From: Fimbriimonadaceae bacterium
GTDB lineage: Bacteria; Armatimonadota; Fimbriimonadia; Fimbriimonadales; Fimbriimonadaceae
DNA length: 64,000 bases
Reading direction: 5' to 3'
Assembly: GCA_020847855.1 (NCBI GenBank)
Contig: JADLBH010000037.1
Coordinates: 186,001 to 250,000 of the forward strand
In this document: positions 17,199 to 28,370 of the stretch, one piece after another
Position numbering within the stretch: position 1 is the first letter of the stretch
How the letters are laid out: each line of letters opens with the position of its first letter
The notes under the pieces: generated by a model
Database searches by the model: none
Seen by the model: only the letters and a program-made list of their open reading frames with translations
What the model was told of the DNA's origin: nothing
Position numbers and translations under genes: made by a program

Positions 17199-18507
17199 TC
17201 AACCTCCCTTCGTCGAATGCGGAGTCACGGTAGACCTCGCTGCCGCACAGCGTCATCACGCACTTGCCCATCATCGCCACATCGTGAAACGGACTGTTCT
17301 TTCCCTTCGTGAAGGTCCGGCTCCGGTCGAAGGTCCATTCGTGGTTCGGGTCAATCAAGGCGATTTGTGCCACGGGGGTTCCGCCGGGGGCGATGTTCCC
17401 AGCATCGAGGCCAAGAATCTGTGCCGGGTTCGTGGAAAGCTTCCTGATGGTCTCCAAAGGCGAGAGAGCCCCGCTCTGGGTGCAGTAGGTCAGGGTGGCG
17501 GCAAGTGTACACTCCAGGGAAGCCATCCCGAAAGGGGCCTCGTCGAAGGGCGTGTTGATCTCGTAGGTCGCAAACGGGGAGTGGTCGCTCGCGATGGCGT
17601 CCACGGTCCCGTCGTTCAGGGCCTGAAGCAGAATGTCCACGTCCACCTCGCTACGAAGGGGCGGCGTCGTCTTGAAATGAACGTCGAACTCGGCGACGTC
17701 CTCGTCGGTGAAGGCAAAGTGGTGCGGACACACCTCGCACGTCACGGGTGCACCCAGGTACTTCGCCTGGCGGACCAGTTCGACCGAGCCCCACGTGCTC
17801 ACCCTCAAGATATGGATGCGACAGCCTGTGTGAAGGCTCAGGAGGCAGTTTCGCATCACCGCAACCTCTTCGGCGCACCGCGGGATGCCCTTGAGGCCGA
17901 GCATCGCGCTCATCGCCCCGTCGTTCATCACGCCCTGGCCGGTAAGGGCAGTGTCCTCACAATGCAAGAGCAACGGAAGGCCCACCTGCTCGGCCTGTTC
18001 CATTGCCCGCATCATCACGGCAGAGTTCTGGATCGGCCCACCCTCGTCGCTGGCCGCGACGACCCCGGCCGCCTTGAGGGCCGCGAGGTCGCACACCTGC
18101 TCGCCGCGAAGTCCGACCGTGAGCGCACCGATAGGTGCGACGAAGATCCCGCCCGCCTTGGGGGACGCGGCCCGATCCACGATGAAGTCAATGAGCGTGG
18201 GGCTGTCCAGGGGCGGGGACGTGTTCGGCATGCAACACACCGTCGTGAACCCTCCGGCCGCTGCCGCCTGGGTCCCGGTGGCGATGGTCTCGCGGTGAAC
18301 TTCGCCCGGCTCACGGAGGTGGGCGTGCATGTCCACCAGACCAGGGCTGACCCAGAGCCCCTGGCAGTCCACCGTGGAGTCGTCGGGCAAGGCCTTCACG
18401 TCCACGCCGCACTCGACGACCTGGGCATTCTCGATCACCACGGTCCCCACGATGTCGAGATCGCGGGAAGGATCTAGGATCCTTCCTCCGACCAGGGCGG
18501 TCCTCAA
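17179..18507 (-). CDS. pyrC: Dihydroorotase
   Basis: About 442 residues. The enzyme closes carbamoyl-aspartate to dihydroorotate, the third step of pyrimidine synthesis. Metal-site motifs of the cyclic amidohydrolase fold are clear: DMHAHLREPGE, LLLHCED, CEVCPHHF and ASDHSPF. The track starts at 18528, but TTG 18507 gives the usual beginning (LRTALVGGRILDPSRDLD) and overlaps the pyrB stop as TTGA, so I prefer it. It follows pyrB and pyrR in a pyrimidine operon. Confidence 0.93.
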   Translation of the reverse strand: MRTALVGGRILDPSRDLDIVGTVVIENAQVVECGVDVKALPDDSTVDCQGLWVSPGLVDMHAHLREPGEVHRETIATGTQAAAAGGFTTVCCMPNTSPPLDSPTLIDFIVDRAASPKAGGIFVAPIGALTVGLRGEQVCDLAALKAAGVVAASDEGGPIQNSAVMMRAMEQAEQVGLPLLLHCEDTALTGQGVMNDGAMSAMLGLKGIPRCAEEVAVMRNCLLSLHTGCRIHILRVSTWGSVELVRQAKYLGAPVTCEVCPHHFAFTDEDVAEFDVHFKTTPPLRSEVDVDILLQALNDGTVDAIASDHSPFATYEINTPFDEAPFGMASLECTLAATLTYCTQSGALSPLETIRKLSTNPAQILGLDAGNIAPGGTPVAQIALIDPNHEWTFDRSRTFTKGKNSPFHDVAMMGKCVMTLCGSEVYRDSAFDEGRLSAATAL

Positions 18508-19415
18508 GCTGTCACCTCGCCGAAGCACCAGTCGAGCACAGCCATCCGGACGAAGACGCTGTTGCGAACCTGATCCCCAATGGCGCTGGAAGGCCCATCG
18601 GCGGTAGCGTCGTCAATCTCCACTCCGCGGTTCAGCGGGCCAGGGTGCATCACGATGGCCTCGGGCGCGTGTCGGGCAAGCAGGCGGCGGTTCACTTGGA
18701 AGTTGTTCGCGTAGTCCCTCACCGATCCGGCTAGACCGTCCGCCATCCGTTCCTTTTGCAAACGGAGACACATGACGACGTCGGCTCCATGAACCGCCTC
18801 GCGCACATCGTAGCAGTGAGTTCCTGGGAGCTTGGTCATCTGGGACGGCATGAGCGAGCTCGGGCCACAGAGCCTGACGGCCGCACCCATCTTGCTCAAG
18901 AGCCATGCGTTGCTCCTTGCGACCCGGCTGTGTACGACATCTCCCACGATCGCCACGGTGAGGCCTTCGATCGTCCCCTTGCGATCTTGGATCGTCAGGG
19001 CATCCCCTAAGGCTTGGGTCGGGTGTTCGTGACTCCCGTCGCCAGCGTTGACGCAAGGCCCCCCGAACTCACGTGCGGCAAGGTTGCAGGCACCGGACGA
19101 CGGGTGCCGCACGACGATCGCGTCCAATCCCTCGTCGCGGAGGGTGAGCACGGTATCGCGGAGGGTCTCTCCCTTCCGGAGGCTACTCCCCACGGTGGTG
19201 AACGAAACCGTCCGATGGCCGAGGTAGGCGGCGGCCTGCTCGAAGCTGACCCGAGTCCGGGTGGAGTCCTCGAAGAAGAGCAGCCCTACGCTCAAATGGG
19301 ACCGCTGGGGTACGGGCTTCCTCTCCTTGATGCGCTCGCGATGGGCCGCCGCACGCTCGATAATGTCTTCAATGTCCGGCCGGTTCAAGTAGCGGATCGC
19401 GAGGAGTTGCCTCAC
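18504..19415 (-). CDS. pyrB: Aspartate carbamoyltransferase catalytic chain
   Basis: 303 residues. It joins carbamoyl phosphate and aspartate, the first committed step of pyrimidine synthesis. Motifs are the carbamoyl-phosphate loop FFEDSTRTRVSFE, GSSLRKGETLRDT, the HPSSGA and HPTQALGDALT segments, and HPGPLNRGVEI near the C-terminus. No pyrI regulatory chain is present next to it. Start and stop overlap pyrR and pyrC by four bases, so expression is tightly coupled and probably controlled by PyrR. Confidence 0.95.
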   Translation of the reverse strand: MRQLLAIRYLNRPDIEDIIERAAAHRERIKERKPVPQRSHLSVGLLFFEDSTRTRVSFEQAAAYLGHRTVSFTTVGSSLRKGETLRDTVLTLRDEGLDAIVVRHPSSGACNLAAREFGGPCVNAGDGSHEHPTQALGDALTIQDRKGTIEGLTVAIVGDVVHSRVARSNAWLLSKMGAAVRLCGPSSLMPSQMTKLPGTHCYDVREAVHGADVVMCLRLQKERMADGLAGSVRDYANNFQVNRRLLARHAPEAIVMHPGPLNRGVEIDDATADGPSSAIGDQVRNSVFVRMAVLDWCFGEVTA

Positions 19416-19948
19416 CCTCGAACCGCCTGGGCGCCCGATTCGAGCAGGACGGAGTCCTCACCATCGAACTCGTGGAACTTCACGATGACCCTCTCCTCGA
19501 GACCGGTCTCGACCGTACGCCCCACGAAATCAGGCTGGATCGGCAGCTCTCGGTGGCCCCGATCCACGAGTACAGCCAGCCGCACGGCGGCAGGCCTACC
19601 TTGCGCGAGAAGCGCATCGAGTGCGGCGCGAACGGTTCGGCCCGTGAACACCACCTCGTCCACCAGGATCACGATCCGATCCGTGATGGCGAAAGGGATC
19701 TCTGTGTCATCGCCTACCGCGAGCCGATCGTCGTCGCGACTTGCCGTCACGTCGAGCTTGCCGCACGGGACGGTCGTCCCCTCGATCTGGGTCATCGCAA
19801 AGGCGAGCCGCTTGGCAAGGGGATAACCGCGGCGCAAGACTCCGACCACCACCAAGCCCTCGGAACCCGAGTTCGCCTCCAAGATCTCGTGCGCCATGCG
19901 CCCGAGCGTCCTTTTCATCCCTACTGCGTCGAGCACAAGGGTGCCCAT
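19412..19948 (-). CDS. pyrR: PyrR bifunctional pyrimidine regulator / uracil phosphoribosyltransferase
   Basis: 178 residues from ATG 19948 (the longer track ORF begins inside the rnhC gene). The PRPP-binding motif reads VILVDEVVFTGRTVRAA, the usual second Asp being Glu. VGVLRRGYPLAKRL and DVTASRDD (family D.T.yRDD) fit PyrR. In Firmicutes it binds pyr mRNA and causes attenuation in the presence of UMP. It is directly ahead of pyrB, so it likely regulates this operon, although I could not identify an attenuator upstream, where rnhC leaves only 10 bases. Confidence 0.92.
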   Translation of the reverse strand: MGTLVLDAVGMKRTLGRMAHEILEANSGSEGLVVVGVLRRGYPLAKRLAFAMTQIEGTTVPCGKLDVTASRDDDRLAVGDDTEIPFAITDRIVILVDEVVFTGRTVRAALDALLAQGRPAAVRLAVLVDRGHRELPIQPDFVGRTVETGLEERVIVKFHEFDGEDSVLLESGAQAVRG

Positions 19949-19958
19949 CGAGCAGATT

Positions 19959-20657
19959 CTATCCCTTCGGCTTGACCTGGGCCTGGACCGCCATCCGCAA
20001 CGCTTTGCCCGTGGTTCGGAAGTGCGTCTTGGCCAAACCGTGGAGCACGTCCTTACCGTGAGTCTGAACAAGGCTCGAAGCCACCGTCACGACGTTATCG
20101 TTGGCACCGCGCGGCAACGTCTCTCCGTGTGGGCCCTGGAGCTTCCTGGAGTGCCGCACGAACTCGGCCCTGGCGAGGATGCCCGCGGCAGCATAGGACG
20201 CTTGCGACCGGACCCGTTCACCGTCCTCGATCGTCACCTCGAAGCCCTGGCCCGCCAAGAGGAGCCGCACCGCCTCCTTGTTCCCGAGCTCGATGCCGAA
20301 AACATTGGGGCAATCGGTCTTTTCGCAGAGGGCGGAGAGGGCGTGCGAGTTCGCCCAGGTCATCATCTTCGAGACCGAGCCCAGTTTCTTCGCAAGCTGG
20401 TTGTACTTCTCAGGAGGGATGCTCACGATCGCGTGCCGGCTCGACTTGCGGATCTTCGCATCCAGTTCCAAGCACGCCTCGACGGGGATCTTCCCGCTCT
20501 CAGGCAACTCGCCTAGTCGCTCGATCTCATCCGGCAAAAGGTGGCAGGCCGCCACCACCAGCGGGCCGAAGTAGTCGCTCTTCCCGCACTCGTCTACACC
20601 GATGCTCCCCAAGGTCACCTCTTCGCTCGCCCGCACAGTCGTGCGGGTTCCCCCCAT
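19959..20657 (-). CDS. rnhC: Ribonuclease HIII-like
   Basis: 232 residues. It hydrolyses RNA in RNA-DNA hybrids. The type 2 RNase H motif GVDECGKSDYFGPLVVA (family DE.GKGDyFGPLV) points to HIII over HII. The segment YNQLAKKLGSVSKMMTWAN also matches HIII. The protein lacks the N-terminal TBP-like substrate domain of full HIII, making it shorter than the typical 300 residues. It lies 10 bases ahead of pyrR. Confidence 0.8.
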   Translation of the reverse strand: MGGTRTTVRASEEVTLGSIGVDECGKSDYFGPLVVAACHLLPDEIERLGELPESGKIPVEACLELDAKIRKSSRHAIVSIPPEKYNQLAKKLGSVSKMMTWANSHALSALCEKTDCPNVFGIELGNKEAVRLLLAGQGFEVTIEDGERVRSQASYAAAGILARAEFVRHSRKLQGPHGETLPRGANDNVVTVASSLVQTHGKDVLHGLAKTHFRTTGKALRMAVQAQVKPKG

Positions 20658-20686
20658 CGGGGTATCGGAAGAAGGCCCGGATTTGT

Positions 20687-21814
20687 TTAGGCCGTCCCGA
20701 GGCGGTCCGGGTTCAGGCCCTCGAGCTCAGGGAGCACGAAAAGGCCGTCCTTGCGAACCAAGCGACCATCGAACCAGACCTCGCCTCCCCCATATTCCGG
20801 TCGCTGGATCATCACGGTGTCCCAGTGGATCGCGCTCTTGTTTCCGTTGCCGCCGGGGGGTGGGTAAGCGTTGCCCGGCGTGAAATGAAAGCTCCCAGCG
20901 ATCTTCTCGTCGAAGAGCGTGTCCTTCATCGGATGCAGAATGTGGGGGTTGTAGCCCAGGCTCCACTCGCCGATGAACCTGGACCCTTCGTCGGTGTCCA
21001 GGATCTCGTTGAGCTTCTCGGTCTTTTCGCCCGCAGTCGCCTCGACGATCCTCCCGTCCTTCAAGACGTAGCGGATCCCGCTGAACTCCTGCCCCTGGTA
21101 CAGACTCACGGTGTTGAACGCGATCTCCCCGTTCACCGAGTCCTTCACCGGGCACGAAAAACACTCGCCGTCTGGGATGTTCCGCCGACCGTGGCAACTC
21201 ACCGCACCGATCCCTTGGATACTGAAGCTGAGGTCGAGGCCAGGGCCCTTGAGCTCGACCCGGTCCGTCCTATCCATGAGATCCTTCAATGGCTTTGCGG
21301 CCTCTTCCATCCGGGCATAGTCCATCGTCGTGACCCGGAAGTAGAAGTCCTCGAAGGCGGCGGTGGACAAGCTCGCCTGCTGGGCCATGCTCGAGGTGGG
21401 CCAGCGCAATCCGACCCACTTCGTGTTCGGCACCCGCCGCTCGAAGACCACGGGAGTGGCGTACACCCGTTGCCAAACCGACATCACCTGGTCGGGGATA
21501 TCGCTCGCCATGAACACGTTGTTGCTGCCGCGCAACGAGATATACGCCGTCATATTGTCCATCTCGAAGGCTTCGTTCGTGGCGATCAAGGCCGCGTTGG
21601 CCTCGTCCATCGCGAGCATGAGCGCGTGCCTCACAACTTCGCTCTCCAGGCGGACGGCGACTCGGGCACCGCGCGAGCGAGCGACGCGGACGACCTCAGC
21701 GACCGCCACGTTGGGCACGTCCGAGGCGTGGACGAGCACCGTGTCTGAAGCATCGAGGCGAGTCGAATGGTCGCAGAGAAGCTCGGCGAGCCGGGTAACA
21801 CGAGGATCGAGCAT
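20687..21814 (-). CDS. M29 family aminopeptidase (AmpS/PepS-like)
   Basis: About 375 residues from ATG 21814 (MLDPRVTRLAELLCDHS, the usual start for this family); the track adds seven residues. The C-terminal part has conserved metal-ligand context: IPDGECFSCPVKDSVNGEIAF, GEWSLGYNPHI and the His-containing SAIHWDTVMI. M29 enzymes are cytoplasmic two-metal aminopeptidases releasing N-terminal residues. Co-directional with speE and rnhC. Confidence 0.88.
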   Translation of the reverse strand: MLDPRVTRLAELLCDHSTRLDASDTVLVHASDVPNVAVAEVVRVARSRGARVAVRLESEVVRHALMLAMDEANAALIATNEAFEMDNMTAYISLRGSNNVFMASDIPDQVMSVWQRVYATPVVFERRVPNTKWVGLRWPTSSMAQQASLSTAAFEDFYFRVTTMDYARMEEAAKPLKDLMDRTDRVELKGPGLDLSFSIQGIGAVSCHGRRNIPDGECFSCPVKDSVNGEIAFNTVSLYQGQEFSGIRYVLKDGRIVEATAGEKTEKLNEILDTDEGSRFIGEWSLGYNPHILHPMKDTLFDEKIAGSFHFTPGNAYPPPGGNGNKSAIHWDTVMIQRPEYGGGEVWFDGRLVRKDGLFVLPELEGLNPDRLGTA

Positions 21815-21844
21815 GTTCCCTAACTTACCGCCCATAGAGGAGCG

Positions 21845-22672
21845 TCAGAGGGTCAGTGCGGTCTGTCCTGCCTCGTAGAGCGTGGCCGACAAGGCCCGAA
21901 ACGCGACCTCGGCACCAGGCCATCGGGGCGAGATCCCGCCTTCCACACTCGCCCAGCAAAAAGCAGAGAAGCCCCCGAACGACGGCACCGGGCCCCAGTA
22001 TTGACCCACCTTGGGGAATACGCGGCCCAGCAACTCCGTCACCTCTCGAACGGAGTATGGACAGAAGACCGGGTTGTCCGCCTGTGTGACGACGATCCCT
22101 TCGGGCGAGAGAACGCGGCGCACGTCTTGGTAGAAGGCGTCGGTGAACAACGCCTCGCTCAGTTCCCCTTCCTCGCCCTCATAGACGTCGGTGCTGTCCA
22201 CCACGACTAGGTCGTACGTGCGACGGGCGTCCCGAACGAAGGCAAAGGCGTCTTCCACCATTAGGTGGACGCGGGGGTCATCGTAGGCCCCTGCGCTCAC
22301 ATCGGGCAAGTGCTCCTGACACAATCGGACGACCGCTTCGTCAATCTCCACGATGTCAATCCATTCGAGCCGGTCGTGCTTGACCAGTTCCCGAAGCACA
22401 CCGCCATCCCCGCCTCCGACGACAAGCGCAGTCCTTACCGTCGGGAGGTTGAGCACAGGCACCTGGACCAATTGCTCGTGGTACGCGGCCTCGTCGAGGG
22501 TCGCGAGCTGGATGTGCCCATCGAGCAGGAGGATCCTGCCCAGGGCATCGGTGTCCACAATGTCAATCTGTTGGAACGGAGATCGCTCCGATGCGACCCG
22601 CCTGCTCACGGCGACGCTCATCGAGAGCCGATCCGACCGAATGGGGAAGGTGAGGTGCTCGTGAGGGACCAT
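21845..22672 (-). CDS. speE: Spermidine synthase
   Basis: 275 residues. It transfers aminopropyl from decarboxylated SAM to putrescine. Typical elements are QQIDIVDTDALGRILLLDG near the start, HEQLVQVPVLN, the SAM-binding VVGGGDGGVLRELVKH, the acidic VEIDEAVV, and DLVVVDSTD with the catalytic Asp. It follows gyrB by only seven bases. Confidence 0.93.
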   Translation of the reverse strand: MVPHEHLTFPIRSDRLSMSVAVSRRVASERSPFQQIDIVDTDALGRILLLDGHIQLATLDEAAYHEQLVQVPVLNLPTVRTALVVGGGDGGVLRELVKHDRLEWIDIVEIDEAVVRLCQEHLPDVSAGAYDDPRVHLMVEDAFAFVRDARRTYDLVVVDSTDVYEGEEGELSEALFTDAFYQDVRRVLSPEGIVVTQADNPVFCPYSVREVTELLGRVFPKVGQYWGPVPSFGGFSAFCWASVEGGISPRWPGAEVAFRALSATLYEAGQTALTL

Positions 22673-22679
22673 TCCGGCG

Positions 22680-25062
<2,383 letters not shown>

Positions 25063-25099
25063 CCCCGTCGTCCACGTAAGCGCACCGGATCCTTGCCCC

Positions 25100-25525
25100 T
25101 TGGACGCCAACGGCGTCGAGGCCGCCGTTCGTTGTGTGCTGTCTCGGTACGCCCCTGGGCCGGGCAGCGTCGAGGTCGCCCTTCTCACGAGCGACGAGAT
25201 CGCGGATCTGAACCTTCGAACCCGCGGCGTCGCAGGTCCGACCGACGTCCTCAGCTTCCCCGGCCCAGACTTCGCGGGTGCGCCTCTAGGAGAGGTCGCC
25301 GTATCCATCGAGCATGCGTTGGAAGGCGCCAAGGCCCGAGGGCTCGAACCGACCCAGGAAGCCATGTTCCTCGCAGCCCACGGCACGCTGCACCTGTGCG
25401 GCTTCGAGGACGAGACCGAGGAAGGCAGGGAGAAAATGATCCGCCTGGCCAACGAGGCCCTCGCCGAGCTCGGCGTCCCTGAGCAAACACACTGGGAATC
25501 TCTCGCGCATCCTGGGGCAAACTAG
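25100..25525 (+). CDS. ybeY: Endoribonuclease YbeY
   Basis: 141 residues. YbeY is a zinc-dependent RNase acting in 16S rRNA maturation and ribosome quality control. The signature region reads HGTLHLCGFEDETEEGREKM: two of the zinc-binding His are present, while the third (HGxLHLxGYDH) is replaced by an acidic residue. TDVLSFPG, the other conserved block, is intact. TTG 25100 is the only start in frame after rpsU, although the frame is open further upstream and overlaps the rpsU end. Next to rpsU, consistent with a ribosome role. Confidence 0.88.
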   Translation: MDANGVEAAVRCVLSRYAPGPGSVEVALLTSDEIADLNLRTRGVAGPTDVLSFPGPDFAGAPLGEVAVSIEHALEGAKARGLEPTQEAMFLAAHGTLHLCGFEDETEEGREKMIRLANEALAELGVPEQTHWESLAHPGAN

Positions 25526-25529
25526 CACC

Positions 25530-26240
25530 GTGCCGCGTCGGGACCCGATCGCCCCGTTTCGAGTCGCCTTCACCGGGATCGTCCACACCTTCCGCACCCA
25601 GCGGCACATGCGGATCCACCTGTACGTGACCTTGGTGACCGTCCTGGGGGCCCTGATCCTGAACCTGCGCCTTCGAGAGATCCTCGTCCTCATGTTCATG
25701 GTCACGTTCGTGCTCGTGGCCGAGATGTTCAACAGTGCGATCGAGGCGACCGTGGACCTCGTCAGCCCAAACTTCCACCCGCTCGCCAAGTTCGCCAAGG
25801 ACATCGCTGCCGGTGCCGTGCTCATCACCACGGTGATGGCGATCATCGTCGGGCTCATGATCGCGGTGGGAGACGACCAATGGGAGCGGATCAGGATCGC
25901 CCTCACCTCCGAGAGCATTGGAGCATCGGTTCCGTTGCGATTGATCGCAGGCGTCTTCCTCTGCACTGTGATCGTGGTGATCGGCAAGGGGCTCGGCAAG
26001 CACGGCCAGGTCTTCCAGGGCGGGCTTGTGAGCGGGCACGCCGCGCTCGGGTTCTTTCTCGCGACCGTGGTCGTTTTCCTCACCGACAACGCGGTCGTGG
26101 GAGCCATTGCGATCCTTCTCGCCGCCGTGATCGCCCAGAGTCGTTGGGAGGCAAAGTTCCACAGTATTTTCGAGCTGAGCCTGGGGGCAACGGTGGGGGC
26201 AATCATCGCTGTCCTGCTCTTTGGAATCTCAGCGAACTGA
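25530..26240 (+). CDS. Diacylglycerol kinase fused to PAP2-type phosphatase
   Basis: 236 residues. The N-terminal half is a DgkA-like small membrane kinase (AEMFNSAIEATVD and AKDIAAGAVLI, three helices). The C-terminal half is a PAP2-type phosphatase: KGLGKHGQVFQGG, the SGH motif (VSGHAALG), and SRWEAKFHSIFELSLGA carrying the second Arg and catalytic His. The two activities are formally opposing or sequential for lipid or undecaprenyl substrates, so the fusion probably serves lipid-carrier recycling. GTG 25530 start, four bases after ybeY. Confidence 0.9.
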   Translation: MPRRDPIAPFRVAFTGIVHTFRTQRHMRIHLYVTLVTVLGALILNLRLREILVLMFMVTFVLVAEMFNSAIEATVDLVSPNFHPLAKFAKDIAAGAVLITTVMAIIVGLMIAVGDDQWERIRIALTSESIGASVPLRLIAGVFLCTVIVVIGKGLGKHGQVFQGGLVSGHAALGFFLATVVVFLTDNAVVGAIAILLAAVIAQSRWEAKFHSIFELSLGATVGAIIAVLLFGISAN

Positions 26241-26275
26241 CCGATGCAGTACAATGGTCGTGCAGCCCGCCACCT

Positions 26276-27718
26276 ATGAGCAGCGAACCTGGGGACAGTA
26301 GCCGTAGTCGTTCCTACCACCGCAACCTTCGAGGTGCCACCTCCGCCCTGGTGCTGGGTTTGGCCTTCGTCTTCCCTTCGGTGATCCTCGGTTCGATGAT
26401 CGTCGCCCAGGCCCGGATGGATCCGTCCACCCTGCTCGGCTCCGTGCTGGGGCTGGTGGGTGCGTTCGCAATCTCCGCTGCGTTCACGGCCGGCGAGACG
26501 GCTCTCAGCCTCTTGCGCGAGGCCGAGGTGGAACGGATCCAGGAGCCTCGTATTCGAGATTTGTGGGAGCGCAGGCAGAACTACGCGTCCGCTTGCGAGC
26601 TTGGCGGGCACGCCTCGCTGGTGCTCACCATGCTGCTTTGCCTCCCACCGGCCGACGCGCTTCGAGGGACGGTACAGGCTTGGGGCGTTGACTCAGGCTT
26701 GCCAGCGTTGCTCGCGGCCGCCGTCATCGTCTCACTGCCAGTAGGAGCGTTCCACTTGATCCTCGGCAGGGTCGTGCCCAAGTCCCTCGCCGCGAGCAGC
26801 CCGCTTCGCACGGTGGAACGTTTGGAGGGGTTCATCCGGGCATCGGCCGCCATCAGCCAGCCTTTCGTGCTCTTCGCACTACAACTCGGGGGATTGGTGA
26901 CGAAACGGTTCGGGGCAGGAGCGACGCTCAACGTCTCCAACAAGGTCGAGGAGCAGATCAAGGCCATTCTCACTGAGGCAGGCGAGGTCCACGGGATCGC
27001 GGACGAGGAGCGAGACATGCTCCATTCCGTCTTCGAGTTCGGGGACACCGTTGCGAGGGAGGTAATGACCCCTCGCGTGGACATTGACGGAGTACCGGTG
27101 GGTACCGCGCTGTCGGACGTCGCGAGGATCGTGGAGGAATCGGGCCACTCGAGGATCCCGGTGTACTCGGGCACCGACGACCACATCGTGGGAATCGTCC
27201 ATGCCAAGGACCTGCTCCGCGTGCTCCACCATGGCGAGCAGTGTCAGCTTGCGGACATCCTCCGCCCTGCCCATTTCGTACCCGAGAACAAGGACCTCCA
27301 CGCACTGCTCCAGGAGATGCGGCAGAAGAAGGTCCAGATCGTGGTCGTGCAGGACGAGTACGGCGCCACCTCCGGGATCGTGACCGTCGAAGACATCGTC
27401 GAAGAGGTGGTCGGAGAGATCATGGACGAGTACGACGACGAACAGCCCGAGGTCGTCAAGATTGACGGTGGGTTCCTCGCGGAAGGGAAGACGAACCTGT
27501 ACGATTTGAACGAGGTCGCAGGAACCGGCTTCGAGAGCGAAGAGTTCGACACGATCGGCGGCTATGTGTTCGGACTGTTCGGCCGACAGCCCAAACAAGG
27601 CGACGTCGTGGACGATGGGGACTTTCAGTTCGTCGTAGACGGCACGGATGGCCGTCGGATCGAGCGGCTTAGGATCGTGCCGCTTCGGGAAAGCACACTC
27701 AACTTGGGCGAGAACTAG
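26276..27718 (+). CDS. DUF21/CBS domain transporter-like protein (CorC/HlyC, CNNM type)
   Basis: 480 residues from ATG 26276 (the track start lies in the previous gene). The N-terminus has four hydrophobic segments of a DUF21 domain, followed by paired CBS domains ([69 protein letters not shown]) and a C-terminal CorC_HlyC domain ([16 protein letters not shown]). Members are linked to magnesium or cobalt efflux, and older annotation as hemolysin is not meaningful. TACAAT at 26250-26255 may be a -10 box. The end overlaps the convergent acyltransferase gene by 20 bases. Confidence 0.9.
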   Translation: MSSEPGDSSRSRSYHRNLRGATSALVLGLAFVFPSVILGSMIVAQARMDPSTLLGSVLGLVGAFAISAAFTAGETALSLLREAEVERIQEPRIRDLWERRQNYASACELGGHASLVLTMLLCLPPADALRGTVQAWGVDSGLPALLAAAVIVSLPVGAFHLILGRVVPKSLAASSPLRTVERLEGFIRASAAISQPFVLFALQLGGLVTKRFGAGATLNVSNKVEEQIKAILTEAGEVHGIADEERDMLHSVFEFGDTVAREVMTPRVDIDGVPVGTALSDVARIVEESGHSRIPVYSGTDDHIVGIVHAKDLLRVLHHGEQCQLADILRPAHFVPENKDLHALLQEMRQKKVQIVVVQDEYGATSGIVTVEDIVEEVVGEIMDEYDDEQPEVVKIDGGFLAEGKTNLYDLNEVAGTGFESEEFDTIGGYVFGLFGRQPKQGDVVDDGDFQFVVDGTDGRRIERLRIVPLRESTLNLGEN

Positions 27719-28370
27719 ACTCGTAGTAGCCCTCAGCCTCGGACTGGAGCCGGTGTAGCTCTTGTTCCACGTGTTGCCGTACGGCCTCGAACCCAGCGTC
27801 GTCGCACTTCTCCGGCACCTGGATACCGGTCCCGAAGATCATCACGCAACGGGCGAACGGCTTGGGGACGAGGTACCGATCCCAGGAAGGCGCACGCCAA
27901 GCGCGGTCGGCTCCGACCCCCGTGGGCACGATCCATGCCCGGCTTCGCTGGGCCATGTGCAGGATTCCCGGTTGGACGATCCCGCTCGGGCCCCTCGGGC
28001 CGTCGGGCGTGAAGGCCATGGTCTCCCCGTTACGGAGCAGGCGGATGCTCTCCTTGAGCACGTGGACCCCACCGCGCCCTGTGCTGCCGCGAATCGTCCG
28101 GAAGCCAAACCCCCGAAAGATACGATCCTGCATCTGGCCGTCCTTGCTGAGGCTGACGATGGTGAAGACGCCCTTCCCTTGGAACAGGATCGCGGCGGGG
28201 AACGTGGTGCCGTGCCAGCCCGCGAACACCTTGCCCCCAGGCAGGTCGCCCGCTTCCTCATAGCCTCGCGTCTCGATCTTGAGCGTCATGCCGATCAGGC
28301 GTGCGATCCAGAAGACGAGGGGGCCTAAGATTCTGGGCCGGACGTTCCTCCAGCGCTGCTTGAGGGTCAA
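27699..28370 (-). CDS. DUF374 lysophospholipid acyltransferase family protein
   Basis: 223 residues. The N-terminal hydrophobic segment precedes the acyltransferase core: WHGTTFPAAILF in place of the usual HxxxxD, then the DUF374 signature RGSTGRGGVHVLKE and the FTPDGPRGPSGIVQPGILHMA block. Expected role: acyl transfer to a lipid or lipid A-like acceptor at the inner membrane. Overlaps the rhomboid gene start/stop by four bases. Confidence 0.88.
   Translation of the reverse strand: MTLKQRWRNVRPRILGPLVFWIARLIGMTLKIETRGYEEAGDLPGGKVFAGWHGTTFPAAILFQGKGVFTIVSLSKDGQMQDRIFRGFGFRTIRGSTGRGGVHVLKESIRLLRNGETMAFTPDGPRGPSGIVQPGILHMAQRSRAWIVPTGVGADRAWRAPSWDRYLVPKPFARCVMIFGTGIQVPEKCDDAGFEAVRQHVEQELHRLQSEAEGYYESSSRPS

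Noticed and set aside
26276-27718. Annotation of the CBS-domain protein as a hemolysin
   Set aside because: The HlyC/TlyC-type name is historical; the DUF21-CBS-CorC layout indicates an ion-transport-related membrane protein.
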